Shown here piece after piece: positions 10,436 through 20,898 of a DNA stretch of 64,000 bases. The position numbers and the translations under genes are program-made. This DNA is from Coniochaeta sp. PMI_546 (lineage: Eukaryota > Ascomycota > Sordariomycetes > Coniochaetales > Coniochaetaceae). The DNA lies in the NCBI GenBank assembly GCA_021432605.1, contig MU271158.1, positions 558,001 through 622,000 of the forward strand. Reading direction: 5' to 3'. The first letter of the stretch is position 1; each line of letters opens with the position of its first letter. The notes under the pieces were generated by a model. It saw only the letters and a list, made by a program, of their open reading frames with translations, ran no database searches and was not told the origin of the DNA.

Positions 10436-12133
10436 TGTTTTCTGTGGTGGTTTTGGGAGGTGACGGTTGGATTCTTGGATCAAACAGGTGTCGATGAGTC
10501 AGCCCGCGGGCATACAATAAACAGAAAGAGAAGCGGAAAGTATGGCAAGGAATGAATACGCTGTAAGAGGGGTAACCACCAGCTTAGTTTGACTTCCAAA
10601 TGAGTGGGAATCCGCCCTGATCTTTATATCAAATGCACAAGAGGAGAGTAAAGTGTCCACACGGGGCTGACTGAGGTGACGACGGTGGACGCGATGACTT
10701 CGGCGAGTCAGCTTGTAATCCAAGGGCGCATTTTGTGAAAATTGACATGCTCCGCCCGGAAACCGGAGCAAAACGGGTGATTGCCGGTCCGCAAATATGG
10801 GGCTCGAATCCACGCGGCATAGTCACGGGACTCGCTTCTTTCAACGACTGTTCAGGATTCACAGACAAGAAGACAAGGGCACCTCTATCACCCGACGCAA
10901 CCACAGCTCTCCAACGATTTCTTCAGAATTTGGAATTCTCTGAAAGCATGATATATCTCGGGCTGTCATGGGTGATAGCTTCAGTGCATATTCTTGACTT
11001 ATGTTTAGCCGTAATGCTCCCTCCACCAGCCAGGCATAGCCCTGTCAAAAAAGAGTTGAAGAGGAGGGTCCTGCCACGCACGCTGGTAGACCTTTTGAAA
11101 GGTGCATCACGTCTCTAGATCCGGTTCTGGATTGGATTTAGGATCGCCAACGTCAGAAAGGCCAATGACAGAAGCTACCGCATGCCGTTCCGAAGGTAAT
11201 CTAGGTAAGACATCCTGGCTAAGATACCCAATTCATGCCCCCAGTGAACATAGTTGTTTGGCCCTGCGCATAGACAACGTCGCTTGCAATGGCAACCAGC
11301 CCTGCATACTCCTACACAGGCACCGGGTGCCTCTCCATCCACATATACTGCTGTCGGCTGGTTTGACAAGTTATGGGCACTGGGTTCGCCGGAGTAAAGT
11401 TAGGCCTCCTTCAGGAGGAATTAACTACCACAGAACACTGCAACCTTCAATCGCATTGTCGTTCTGTGCCACACATGGAAGTTATGAACATATTGGAATA
11501 GTCGGCCTAGTATCGCTTGATATCTTACTGACGTCACTGCCGTCCCAACCAACAGTAAAAGTTTGGTGTTGGAAACTTGCGATGATGCATGGCAGTTGGC
11601 TATTATAAATGTGCAGACACAGTTGGCATATGTCTTGTCACCCAGTATTTTGGCCTTGCGAGCATACGATCGACCGTATCATCCTCCTGCAGAGCAATCT
11701 TTGTGGAGTATCGCACGTGGCTATCGTCGTCACATGAAGGCCTGCCTCATACCTGGCAGTGCACCCGCCCCTGCCTCTGCGATCTAGCCACTGTTGCAGG
11801 AAAGCGAGACAAATTTGCTAGGTGACACAATGGCGCGGTCGAGACGCAACGACGATCCAGAGAATAGGTCTGCAGACGATGCCAATACCAGCGGCGGCCA
11901 TCCGCCATCACAGTACTGCGTAGGAATGCGCTGTTCCACACGAGACAACGGGCACGAACGGCTGACGCCTGCCCACGGCGGTAGCACGTCTGAAAATCAG
12001 ATTCTACTCAAATACAATCAGACCGCTATAATCTTCCTAGTTTGTATTCCGTCGCCCCAACAGTCCAAGTCCTTACTGGTCCCGTTAGGGAGCAGAGTGA
12101 CTTCAAAATTCCAGCTCACCCTAGTGTACGAGA
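10436..12133. other. Gene-free stretch (1.7 kb)
   Basis: Both strands contain only short or unrecognisable reading frames; the longest, 11102-11608 plus, has no recognisable domain. A small perfect hairpin, GCCTCCTTCAGGAGG-like, lies near 11404-11418. No RNA gene could be supported. Confidence 0.45.
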
Positions 12134-13276
12134 TCAATCTTCCTCTGCCATCTCCGATTTAGTCTCATGAGTCGCCTTCAGCCTTCTAGCAACCCACTCT
12201 CGACAGCTGATCTCCTCATACTTTTTTGCCTCACCCTCAGCAACACAGGTGTCCAGCACACCACAGCTCTCATGCATCCCAAAGCCAAAAAAGAATGGCA
12301 TGCTAATCCTCTCCTTCCCGCTACAGTTCTGCGCCCGATGTATGGTGCTCACATACCTATCATTAGTGATCCGCTGGAGATAATCTCCGATATTGACCAC
12401 GAACGTCCCCGGCACCGGTCTCGCATTGATCCACTGCCCCTGACGGTTTAACACCTGCAGTCCGCCGCTGGTGTCTTGCCACAGGATCGTAAAGAGTTGA
12501 AAGTCTGTGTGTGAGCCTATCGAGACCTCGTCCGCGGCCTCTTTCGTAGCAGACAGGGGCAGAGGAGGGTAGTAGTTCAGGGCCAGGGACGCGTCCGGGT
12601 ACGCGAACTTGTCGTCGAAGAATTCCTCTGGTAAATCCAGTGAGAGAGCAAAGACCCTCACCAGCTTCCTTGCCAGCGCGAGCGAAGCCCGCCAGTACGT
12701 CAACACATTCGTCTGGAAATGTGGTATGTTATCTGTGGGTTTCCAGGGGAAGCCGCTCTTCTCTGTGCGGAGAAATTGGGATATATGTGCTGGTATGGAA
12801 GATGTGTCCGTCACCGAGGGATCGTACTCCGGGTCGTAAGTCCAGGCGAAAGACTGGCGGTTGTCGACGGACTCAAACGGGTTGACCCTCGTTGTTCGGC
12901 TGGGCTTCCAGCCGTTGAAGTAAGAGCTCTTGCGGTTATGAGCCAATTCTTTGATGGTCTCGGGCTGGCGGAAGAAGTCTAGACAGCCCTGGTACGCAGC
13001 CTCGATCACGTCAGAGGGTATACCGTGATTGGCAATGTAGAAGAAGCCACTGCTTGTCGCGGCTGATCGTATTTGAGCGGCCACGTCGCAGCGGTCCGAA
13101 AGAGACAAGGAGAAGATAGGTGATACATCGATTATCGGAATCTCTGACGGAGAGGCATCACGGAGCGGTGTACATAGGACTGTGCGAGTTACTGGGCCTC
13201 GACCTGAGGCTAGGCGGAGTTGTGTCGTTTTGACGGGTACTTCGGGGACCGTCACCGGGATTGTTTTAGTTGCCAT
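12134..13276 (-). CDS. 2-oxoglutarate/Fe(II)-dependent oxygenase (IPNS-like)
   Basis: A single exon of 380 residues, full length for the family. The N-terminal dioxygenase domain has IPIIDVSPIF and GFFYIANHGIP (about 46-87). The 2OG-FeII domain has LNYYPPLP, the iron ligands H256-x-D258 (IGSHTDFQLFTIL) and H313 (VSTIHRAQN), and R323-x-S325 (ERISMPFFFG) for 2-oxoglutarate. NIGDYLQRITNDRY is the usual stretch before the distal His. All catalytic residues are intact. It is a cytosolic oxidising enzyme; substrates of relatives include amino acids, alkaloids, flavonoids and secondary-metabolite intermediates, and none can be assigned here. Its neighbours (a GNAT and a calmodulin paralogue) give no pathway clue. 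Confidence 0.95.
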   Translation of the reverse strand: MATKTIPVTVPEVPVKTTQLRLASGRGPVTRTVLCTPLRDASPSEIPIIDVSPIFSLSLSDRCDVAAQIRSAATSSGFFYIANHGIPSDVIEAAYQGCLDFFRQPETIKELAHNRKSSYFNGWKPSRTTRVNPFESVDNRQSFAWTYDPEYDPSVTDTSSIPAHISQFLRTEKSGFPWKPTDNIPHFQTNVLTYWRASLALARKLVRVFALSLDLPEEFFDDKFAYPDASLALNYYPPLPLSATKEAADEVSIGSHTDFQLFTILWQDTSGGLQVLNRQGQWINARPVPGTFVVNIGDYLQRITNDRYVSTIHRAQNCSGKERISMPFFFGFGMHESCGVLDTCVAEGEAKKYEEISCREWVARRLKATHETKSEMAEED

Positions 13277-13971
13277 GTTCCTTAGAACTGAATGGTACTA
13301 CTGTTGGGGCAGCCGTATGTTGGGACCACGTTGTCGGGTGCGGGATGGCTGTGCAGGTCTTGATGGTAACGTAACGGCACGTAGCTTATAGGCTCGTTAT
13401 GTATGTCTCAGAATCCTTACTAGACCTTTTCGAGCTGTCTTGGGTTGCTACACTAAGTGCTTCCGTCGTCGGGATCGGCCGCTCTCCACCTTTGTATTAG
13501 CAGTCCACACCACCATTGTCGGCCCTCTCCGCTTGCCGCTGGTTCGCGAGCTGAAAGGGAGCTGTATCTTAGATACACTGCTAATATCGCCGTCCAGGTA
13601 TCTCTGGCCAAGTTATGGTGCTAGGACTCTGAAACCAAAATTGCTGATCCATGTTGGAAGGTAGTTTGTGTGCAGAGTGTGTAAACTTAGAAGAAGGTAC
13701 AATTTTGAGTAAGAACTTGGAACCAGTAGTGTATGTAGTCTAAATTCTCTTACCTAGATTGGTATGCGAACTACTAACTCTTGAGAGCTTGACACGTCAT
13801 CCGTGACGAGATTCATATCCACCGAAAATGCTCTAGGTGTTTTCAACCGACCACGTTCTCCAACTCACCACGTTTCGGCACGTCAGGTCGCTAATGAACA
13901 AAAAGTATGAACTCGTAGTGCACGCCTCTCGCCTTCTGCCTTCCCCAATTAGCAAAGCGACGTCGTATCTT
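13277..13971. other. Intergenic between oxygenase and calmodulin-like gene
   Basis: No gene seen. It lies between the 5' end of the minus-strand oxygenase and the 3' end of the minus-strand calmodulin-like gene, so it probably contains the oxygenase promoter and the calmodulin-like 3' UTR. Confidence 0.5.
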
Positions 13972-14699
13972 CTAGTCCCGAGTCATGATATGGACAAACT
14001 CCTCGTCTGGTGATTTGTTAGCTCAACTCAGGAATGCGACAGGGTGGAGAGACTAAGGAAGTGACTTGGCAATGCTTACAGTCGATGTTTCCGTCTCCGT
14101 TCTTGTCGGCCATCTTCAGCATCTCATCGAGATCGTCGTCAGTCAGGTTCTCGCCCAGGTGCTGGAGTACTGCTCGCAGCTCAATGGCCGAGATAGTGCC
14201 GCTGCCGTCTTTGTCAAAGACCTTGAAAGCGTTCTTGAGCTCTTCCTCGTTGTCGACTTCCTTGACGGTCCTAGCCATCATGTTAAGAAACTCTAGATAG
14301 GTGGTTAGATATTGGGCCCAGGCAGCACAAACTTAGAAGCGAGGGTACGAACCGTTGAAGTCTATGCTTCCGTCCTTGTTGACATCGGCTTCGGCGATGA
14401 GATCGTGCAACTCCGAGTCACTCGGGTTGAGGCCGAGCCCCTTCATCACCTCACCCAGCTCCTCTGCTGTGATATCGCCTAACGAACAGAGAGGCTTTTG
14501 GTCAGCGATTTGACACTTGGCACTGGAACCCGTGCAGTACTCACCGGTGTGATCCTTATCAAAGAGATCAAAGACTTGCCGATATTGGGCGATCTGTTCT
14601 TGGGTAAGTTTTATGGCCGACTGCCAGACACAAGCGGTTAGCCAAGGCACGTTGTCGCAATGGTCTCTCGCACTGTGTCTCTGTCGGCGCTCATACCAT
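13972..14699 (-). CDS. Calmodulin-like EF-hand protein (divergent paralogue)
   Basis: Five exons on the minus strand, 14699-14697, 14620-14545, 14478-14353, 14292-14080 and 14006-13972, give 150 residues, one more than canonical calmodulin. Exon 1 is only the ATG, followed at once by GTATGA; vertebrate calmodulin genes have the same intron position. All four EF-hand loops are complete: [36 protein letters not shown] and [12 protein letters not shown]. The linker [20 protein letters not shown] corresponds to the central helix, but the sequence differs much more from canonical calmodulin than orthologues do (for example [20 protein letters not shown] at the N-terminus). I take it as a paralogous calcium sensor rather than the essential calmodulin gene. 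It is soluble, and its partners are unknown. Confidence 0.93.
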
Positions 14700-15301
14700 C
14701 TTTACTCTGTCCCGGTTACTGTCTCGTTCTCGATGAGTCAAATGCGTTATGTGTGCCTTCAGAGAGACTGCTGTATTCAAGCTCACTTTGGGGTGTAGAG
14801 AGGAACCTGGAAGCTTGAATCGTGCCTAACGGTGTGACGTTTCTGCCTTGTCAGCGAGGTCGTAATCAGGGCAGATCGAGTCTGGTATCCAGGCTTTCAG
14901 CTGATGCGGGGAATCTGAAACACTAGTCATGACCTCACGTGACCCCGTAAATTTTGCCTACTGTCATGATCAGATAGACAAAACTACCCTCATTGGTAAG
15001 GAATCGAACCAGCAGGCTCATTAGACTTGATATCGTAGCTTACCGGTAGTACCACCTGTTGTTGGTGATTCTTGAGATACAAACTGAGAGCGAGGTGACT
15101 CTATACCATGGAGGACCAGGGTAGAGAGATGATATCATAGCTTCACTACATACGCGTTCACGTTCACGTCATACAACAATGGAGGCTCATCTAATCATTC
15201 GCAGTATGTACTTCTGACCGACACCAGTTCAATTTTACTGGCAAACTTTCGTGCACATGGTACACTCTCAACATACGACCCCCACCTCCGCATCTCGACA
15301 G
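14700..15301. other. Intergenic, no gene
   Basis: Promoter region of the calmodulin-like gene plus the 3' flank of the next minus-strand gene. Contains a tRNA-like hairpin at 14995-15044, considered and rejected as a tRNA. Confidence 0.5.
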
Positions 15302-16373
15302 CTACACTGTGCCGGTCCCGATCCAGACCGGATCTGAGGTACATGTGAAGATATCACTGTTGTAATTTCGACCGCATGCTGCCTGCATGTATGCAATGCC
15401 AACAGTATCAAACGAAGACCCGGTACCGCAGTTGAAGTATTCGCGAATCGTCAGTATGTTGAACTCCGGGTCAAACTCAAAGCCGGCTTGGGTCGCGCTC
15501 GCCGAGCTTCCTGAGACTGCGGACTTGCAATCGCCTTTGAACACGTTGCTCTGCTTGCCTGAGGTTGTGCAGTTAAACACCTCGTTGTTGGCCATGCTTG
15601 TCAGTGTGAACGATGGGCCAGTGTCAGACGCTGGTGCGCTGGTTAAACCAGGTATCTCTGACGCGGGCGGCATGGCGAATTGTCTGAGCCATTTCTCGAG
15701 CCGCCATGACTGATATCTCTTCTTGTTGTCCGTACATGCTGTAGTGCCAACCAACGGCGCCGGAGCCAGAGTTGTATTGAAGGACAAACTAGGCCGATTT
15801 CCGGCGCTCGTGGTCTTTGGAGTGCAGTAGCTGGTACCCTCCGTGACCGTGTTATTTCTGCAGTCCAGGTCTAGCGCCAGGAACCCCGTCGCCAACCCGT
15901 CAGATCTACAGCAAGGAAACTGAGTCAGTTGCTTTGAAGTCTGAGCAGTGTGGAGGTCGGGCAAGTGCTTACCCTGATCCATCGGAGCAAGCGAATGTGT
16001 GGCTTAGGTACATGGTTTTGCTCTTCCAGTCCACAGCAAACGACACCGTCTTGTCCTTGCCGGCGCCGGCACCTGTCCAGATGCAGTCGCTCCATATAAT
16101 GTTAGTTCCGCCCATGTACCAACCAGCCCATGACTCTGGCCACTCCACATTGCATTCGTATAGGGGATATGCGCCATCACTCAAGCTCGCAGATACTGTG
16201 GCGAACTGGTCTTGTTGGCTTGGATCTGCACTGTCCCATCTCAGTTCAAGCAAGTTGTATTGATACTGTCTCGGCGACGTGCTGTTCAGGCTTCCACAAA
16301 CCCGAGCCGCCAAGACTTCAGATGAGAATGAAACCACCGTCGCGGCGACGAAGATTGCGAGGCTGCTTAACAT
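15302..16373 (-). CDS. Secreted protein of unknown function
   Basis: Two exons, 16373-15973 and 15905-15302, give 334 residues. The N-terminus MLSSLAIFVAATVVSFSSEV is a signal peptide ending near residue 22. The mature protein has regularly spaced cysteines and several N-glycosylation sites (NST, NNT, NTT, NCT), and no membrane segment, so it should be extracellular. The splice joins FACSDGSG to SDGLATGFLALDLDC in frame. I do not recognise a catalytic domain; the pattern YEC..EWPESWAGWY and SDCIWTGAG suggests a beta-rich fungal-specific secreted family. It is divergent from the secreted DUF1996 gene at 16952, 578 bases away, so the two may share a promoter. Confidence 0.85.
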
Positions 16374-16951
16374 GTTGGCGATGCATCAGTATCAGACCTA
16401 CACGCAGACGATATGAAACGCGGGTACGGCCTACCTTAAATCTTGCGCATCCAATAACAGTCACAACATCCCAGACTCTGTGTGCTGGAGGGGTATCAAT
16501 CAAATATGAGCAAGCAATTGATGTCTCCTGCTGTCGAATGGCATGCAATATGCGAAGATGCGGGACATCGGGGTCCTTATATCAGGTTGTTGTTTACCCC
16601 CAAATTCTGCCATATTGCTCGCACTGCCGAACAACCTTCGGATCAGGTCTCTTTTTGAGCACATTCCGCTGCAAGACTGGCATATCTCGGCGTTTGGAGA
16701 ACTCATAGGAGCAGAACATCTGCCGCGTCAAGCCAAGATCAAATATATTTGCACATCGGGATAATGTGACGGAAGCGCTGTGGATGGTGTGCAACGGCAC
16801 TGCCTATCGCATGCTGCCCTGGCCAATAGACTGTTGCATGGTATCCAGAGTATCCATGATATGGAATGTCCATAAAGCATTGCGTCGCATATTTCAGTCA
16901 GGTGCAGGTTTGATCTTTGTCGCTTTGCGATCCAGCTTAGCAACACTCAGC
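16374..16951. other. Divergent promoter region between two secreted-protein genes
   Basis: 578 bases between two divergent ATGs (16373 minus, 16952 plus). No gene seen; an upstream in-frame extension of the plus-strand gene from 16766 is judged non-coding because it precedes a clear signal peptide. Confidence 0.55.
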
Positions 16952-18078
16952 ATGCAGTTGAAGAAAGGCATAGCCTTAGGGCTTCTCGCAGGGGATGTTG
17001 TGGCCCAGCAAATGATCCGCTTCGGGTGTTCTCAGCTGGTCATCGCACGAATGGACCCTCTCGTCAACCCTGGATTAGCCCAGTCACCACACGTCCACCA
17101 GATCGTAGGAGGCAACTCATTCAACGTTAGCATGGATCCAGCAAGCCACGATCTAGTCAGGGACTCGACCTGCACTAGCTGTACCTTCTCCGAGGATTTC
17201 TCCAACTACTGGACCGCGGTCTTGTACTTCCGGGCCCGCAATGGCACATACAAGCGCGTACGCCAGTTTCCTAACGACGGTCTTCGAACAGATGGCGGAA
17301 TCACGGTTTACTACATCCCACCGTACGACGGAAAGACCAGAGTAACTGCCTTCAAGCCTGGCTTCCGCATGTTAGTCGGCGATCCGGCTCTGAAAGCCCC
17401 CGAAGGGCAGCAAAGACAGCTCTGCCACCGCTGCGGAAATGATCCAGGGGCTCCCTGTACAGGGCGAGGTGACAGCCAGGCTCTACCGAACCGTTTCTGC
17501 GATCATATTCGCACCACTATAACCTTTCCGACCTGTTGGGATGGAGTAAACCTGGATAGCCCTGACCACAGGAGCCACGTCGCTTATCCGAGCGTAGGTA
17601 GCTTTGAATCGACTGGTCAATGCCCAGCAAGCCATCCGGTGAGGTTACCTCAAGTCATGTATGAAGTTATGTGGGATGTAAGTTTTATCTGTTTCGGTTT
17701 TCTGCTCTACAAGATATGTCCTGACTTCTGCTTGAAGACCGCACCTTTCAATACGAAGGAGCTCTGGGCAGAGGACGGCTCGCAGCCCTTCGTATGGAGT
17801 ACCGGTGATAGGGATGGTTACTCGCAACATGGAGATTACATGTTCGGGTGGAAAGGTGACTCCCTGCAAAGAGCCCTTGACGCTCGTTGCGGAAATGCAG
17901 TCTGTAAAGAACTTCGAACACAGACCTCGGAGCAAGCTCAGAAATGCACTTTACCACAGAATATTCCCGAAGATGTCGACGGATGTAAGTCAACTCTCGT
18001 TGCTGCAAGTTCTGTGTGCGAGTGCGCCGGGCTAACAGGTCCGCAGGGCTGGACAAGATTCCAGGCATGGACAGTTGA
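16952..18078 (+). CDS. Secreted DUF1996 protein
   Basis: Exons 16952-17677, 17738-17984 and 18047-18078 give 334 residues. The start gives [20 protein letters not shown], a signal peptide directly before the mature domain. DUF1996 signatures run throughout: [23 protein letters not shown] cut short here as MDPLVNPG and [66 protein letters not shown], and after the first splice [12 protein letters not shown] and LQRALDARC. The last splice gives [15 protein letters not shown] before the stop. The first intron (60 nt) is a multiple of three without stop, so retention would insert 20 residues; the spliced form fits the family. Function is unknown; relatives are extracellular or wall-associated proteins of fungi. 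Confidence 0.93.
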
Positions 18079-18734
18079 GAGACGTAGTCAGTTTAAACAC
18101 TCAAGAATGAACCCTTGGGGGTGTTAAGGTCTGTTGAAAAAGGGACAAACGTATGAAAAGGGACAATCAGCGTTAGAACGTACTGAAATGTCCCTTATCC
18201 AGTACGCACTTACTTTAGGTATGTCGGGCCGACAACAATGATAGCCCATCCCGCGGCATTGTGTCACACAGAACAAAGAAGCGCCGATTTGACGCGGTCG
18301 GTGGGTGGTGGCTGTGTTTCTGATTTGTTACTGCGGTAGGGCTGAACTGATGTGGTGTTCCAGCTGGTTGTTTGTTCATTGCATCGACCAGTCTTCGATG
18401 ACTTCGCCCGAAAGCTTGCAGAACGAGGAGGCAAAGCTTAGGGCCTGAAAGACTGCGCCTCGAGACTAAATTGCAAGGTTCCGGCTTGGAAGCATCGTTT
18501 CTCACAAGGTCAACACTTATATGTGAATCACGCCGGCTTCGTTGTTGTTATCCAATGTATATTTCATGTTACCACATTTCCCAAGCGACCAAGGAGCAAA
18601 CTTCGGTGTTCTGCTTTGCAGCGCTTCTAGACTTTGGTAGAATACCACCATGGTCACACCAGCAATTTCTGGGTAATTGTTGACTTACATGTATCATCGT
18701 CCGCAGCGTGCGTGGCATAATCGAGAATCTCATC
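18079..18734. other. Intergenic; short repeated GAAAAGGGACAA motif
   Basis: No gene. Just after the DUF1996 stop, an AAAAGGGACAA motif occurs twice (near 18138-18148 and 18156-18166) and its complement TGTCCCTT once at about 18188-18195. This could form 3' UTR structure, but the meaning is unknown. Confidence 0.45.
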
Positions 18735-20399
18735 ATGTTCCGGCCTTGGGCACTGTTGCTTCTATTCACCTCAGCACTTCCTCGCTCTCTGGAGCGACGA
18801 CAGACAGCATCAGGGGCTTCCGACACACCAACAGATGCTGGAACTTCCGCCATTGTGACCACCTCACAAACCGTCGCATCCTCGGTAACGACCACGTTGT
18901 CGGAGTCGATAAGTAGCGTAACCCCTACTGACATTACTGTTACAACCCCGACTCCGATACAATCGTCCGATACGCGCTCTCCGGTCACCAGTCCGAGTAC
19001 GACTTCTCCCCTAGCCTCCTCATTCTCCAGCACTTCCACGTCAGTTTACTCACCACAGACAGACCAAGATACCACTGTCACCGTGGTTGTCACCTCGACT
19101 CAGCATACTGGACAGGTTGCAACAACGACAGTCTCCACGAGCATATCCACCATTGTTGTTTCTTCCACAAACTTCATCACGTCCACCGTTACAAGCAACA
19201 ATCTCGACACGGCAACAATCACTCGCTATGTGACCTTCACGACCTATGCCAAGCGCTCCATTAATATAGCTCCGTTCACCACCGCAGCCGATATTAATTT
19301 GAGATGGCGAGGGTTGGCTAGTGAGAATGCCGCAGCAGCTAGGCTAACCAAGCGATCCACGTTCTTTGTCACCGTTACCGATGCTGTTACCCAATTATCA
19401 GGCTCGACTATCACGCTTACCCAGATGGTAGTGCAGCAAACGTCGGTCCTCACAACAATCAACGTGGTAGTGACGAGTGTTGTCTACCCAGGTGCCCGCA
19501 CGACGGTGACGGTTGAGTCGACGCTGACAGTGACTTCCACATCCGTCTCAGTCGGCGCAACGACTATAACGTCGACTGCACGTCCAACCATTTCGACGGC
19601 GACCACCCCAACCACCACATCGCTGAGTACTCCAGCCGTCACCGTTCCTGCGGATGGAGGTCTGTCGGTAGCAGCGAAAGCCGGTATAGGGGCTGGAGCG
19701 GGTGGCTTCGTGCTGCTGGTTGCCGTCATATTCGCGATCGTCATATTAAGGAAAAGAAGACGAAACAGGTTCCATCTAAGGACTGTCCAGTCATCGGAAA
19801 TGGTAGAACACCGGCCACCGGGCAATCGAGTTAACCGATTCAGCGACCTCGGGAGCATGACAGCGCATCACGGGCTCGCCGAACTAGATCTCCGCCAGCC
19901 AACCATTCCCAACGAAGCAGCTGTTCTGGGCACGGTAGCGAGGAAGCCTGTCGTGTATAATAGTGTCGGAGAAATATGCAATTCACCGCCGCCGAAGTAT
20001 GAAGGTGGCAAGTCTGCCATCACGGGTGCGGTAGAGCTACCGATGCCAGACGCGGAGGCGACGTACGAGTACGGACAGCATCAAAGTCATACGAGAGCCT
20101 TGTCCGGGCCTGAAACAGTGAGGAGTGAGCTGGGTAGTGGGACATCGCAGGCAAGCGGCAGGGTTTCTCGATGGTCAGCGCCAGCACGCGGCCGGGCTCA
20201 TCGTCAAATGGTATCAGACGCTTCCGAGCTGGATACCGCAGGTCCCCCGGCTCAGGGATGGGAGATTTCGCAGGCGCCTTTACACTCTAGACCAGCAGCC
20301 GAACTGAACGGGAGCGAGCAACCAGGACAAGCGAGCCGATCTTTGCACCAGCCATTGCAGGCATTCTATGAGATGACCGGGGATCAGCCAGCCAAATAG
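18735..20399 (+). CDS. Ser/Thr-rich single-pass membrane protein (Mid2/mucin-like wall sensor architecture)
   Basis: A single exon of 554 residues when started at the ATG at 18735, whose MFRPWALLLLFTSALP is a signal peptide; an earlier ATG at 18708 adds nine residues. An extracellular region of roughly 310 residues is very rich in Ser, Thr and Val, a likely O-mannosylated stalk, with repeated TVTVTS-like strings. One transmembrane helix, GGFVLLVAVIFAIVIL, is preceded by the AGIGAGAGG small-residue motif common in fungal single-pass sensors and followed by basic RKRRRNRF as stop-transfer. The cytosolic tail of about 210 residues is hydrophilic and contains PPPKYEGG, a possible PY-type ubiquitin-ligase motif. 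No enzyme domain. A role as a cell-surface stress sensor or mucin is inferred from architecture only. Confidence 0.85.
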   Translation: MFRPWALLLLFTSALPRSLERRQTASGASDTPTDAGTSAIVTTSQTVASSVTTTLSESISSVTPTDITVTTPTPIQSSDTRSPVTSPSTTSPLASSFSSTSTSVYSPQTDQDTTVTVVVTSTQHTGQVATTTVSTSISTIVVSSTNFITSTVTSNNLDTATITRYVTFTTYAKRSINIAPFTTAADINLRWRGLASENAAAARLTKRSTFFVTVTDAVTQLSGSTITLTQMVVQQTSVLTTINVVVTSVVYPGARTTVTVESTLTVTSTSVSVGATTITSTARPTISTATTPTTTSLSTPAVTVPADGGLSVAAKAGIGAGAGGFVLLVAVIFAIVILRKRRRNRFHLRTVQSSEMVEHRPPGNRVNRFSDLGSMTAHHGLAELDLRQPTIPNEAAVLGTVARKPVVYNSVGEICNSPPPKYEGGKSAITGAVELPMPDAEATYEYGQHQSHTRALSGPETVRSELGSGTSQASGRVSRWSAPARGRAHRQMVSDASELDTAGPPAQGWEISQAPLHSRPAAELNGSEQPGQASRSLHQPLQAFYEMTGDQPAK

Positions 20400-20898
20400 A
20401 GAAATACGACTGCTTTTTGTTGCGCGAGTATCGCTGAAAGTTCTGTGTCTATCACCTTGACGATGAATGGCATGGCAAACCCTGCGTTTTGTTCAAGGTC
20501 GCAAGACTGAGACATTTAACAGGCAAGTGGCTTCCGACCTCGAATCGCGATGGAAGAACGGTTTCTGTGGAAGCCAAGTCCCGAGGTGAAGCTCTGATTG
20601 TCGCAGCATCATGGCATGACGTCAGTGCGAGGTGCCTGTCTGTCCTACCCCTGTGTCTGATCAACTTTATCCCCACGTTCCGCGTATTAACATGCCGTGG
20701 GTCGAGTTCAGGTAGATACCTAAGATATATGTGAAAGCCATGCCATCCGTCATCCGTTCAGCATAAAAGCTTCATTCAGGTGCAGCGATGAGCCATCAAA
20801 GGTCCAGATTGCTTTTTCGCTCGTGCTTCAGGTTTTCTGCAAGCTGGTCCCTTGGTCTGGATTGCACTCCCACCTCCATAACAATCAGTCGCAGAACA
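20400..20898. other. Intergenic, promoter of ATP-grasp gene
   Basis: About 0.5 kb without a recognisable gene, between the membrane protein stop and the preferred start of the ATP-grasp gene. Confidence 0.5.

Noticed and set aside
10745-10830. GGGGCTCGAATCC resembling a tRNA T-arm
   Set aside because: The loop lacks TTC and the flanking bases do not form the T-stem; no acceptor stem found.
11102-11608. 168-codon frame in a gene-free stretch
   Set aside because: No domain, no signal peptide, no plausible exons around it; length is within chance for GC-balanced DNA.
14995-15044. tRNA-like sequence on the minus strand with a perfect B-box (GGTTCGATTCC) and a GGTAAG/CTTACC terminal stem
   Set aside because: Only about 50 bases between the stem ends, no D-arm, the T-stem and anticodon stem do not pair. 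At best a tRNA relic or chance.
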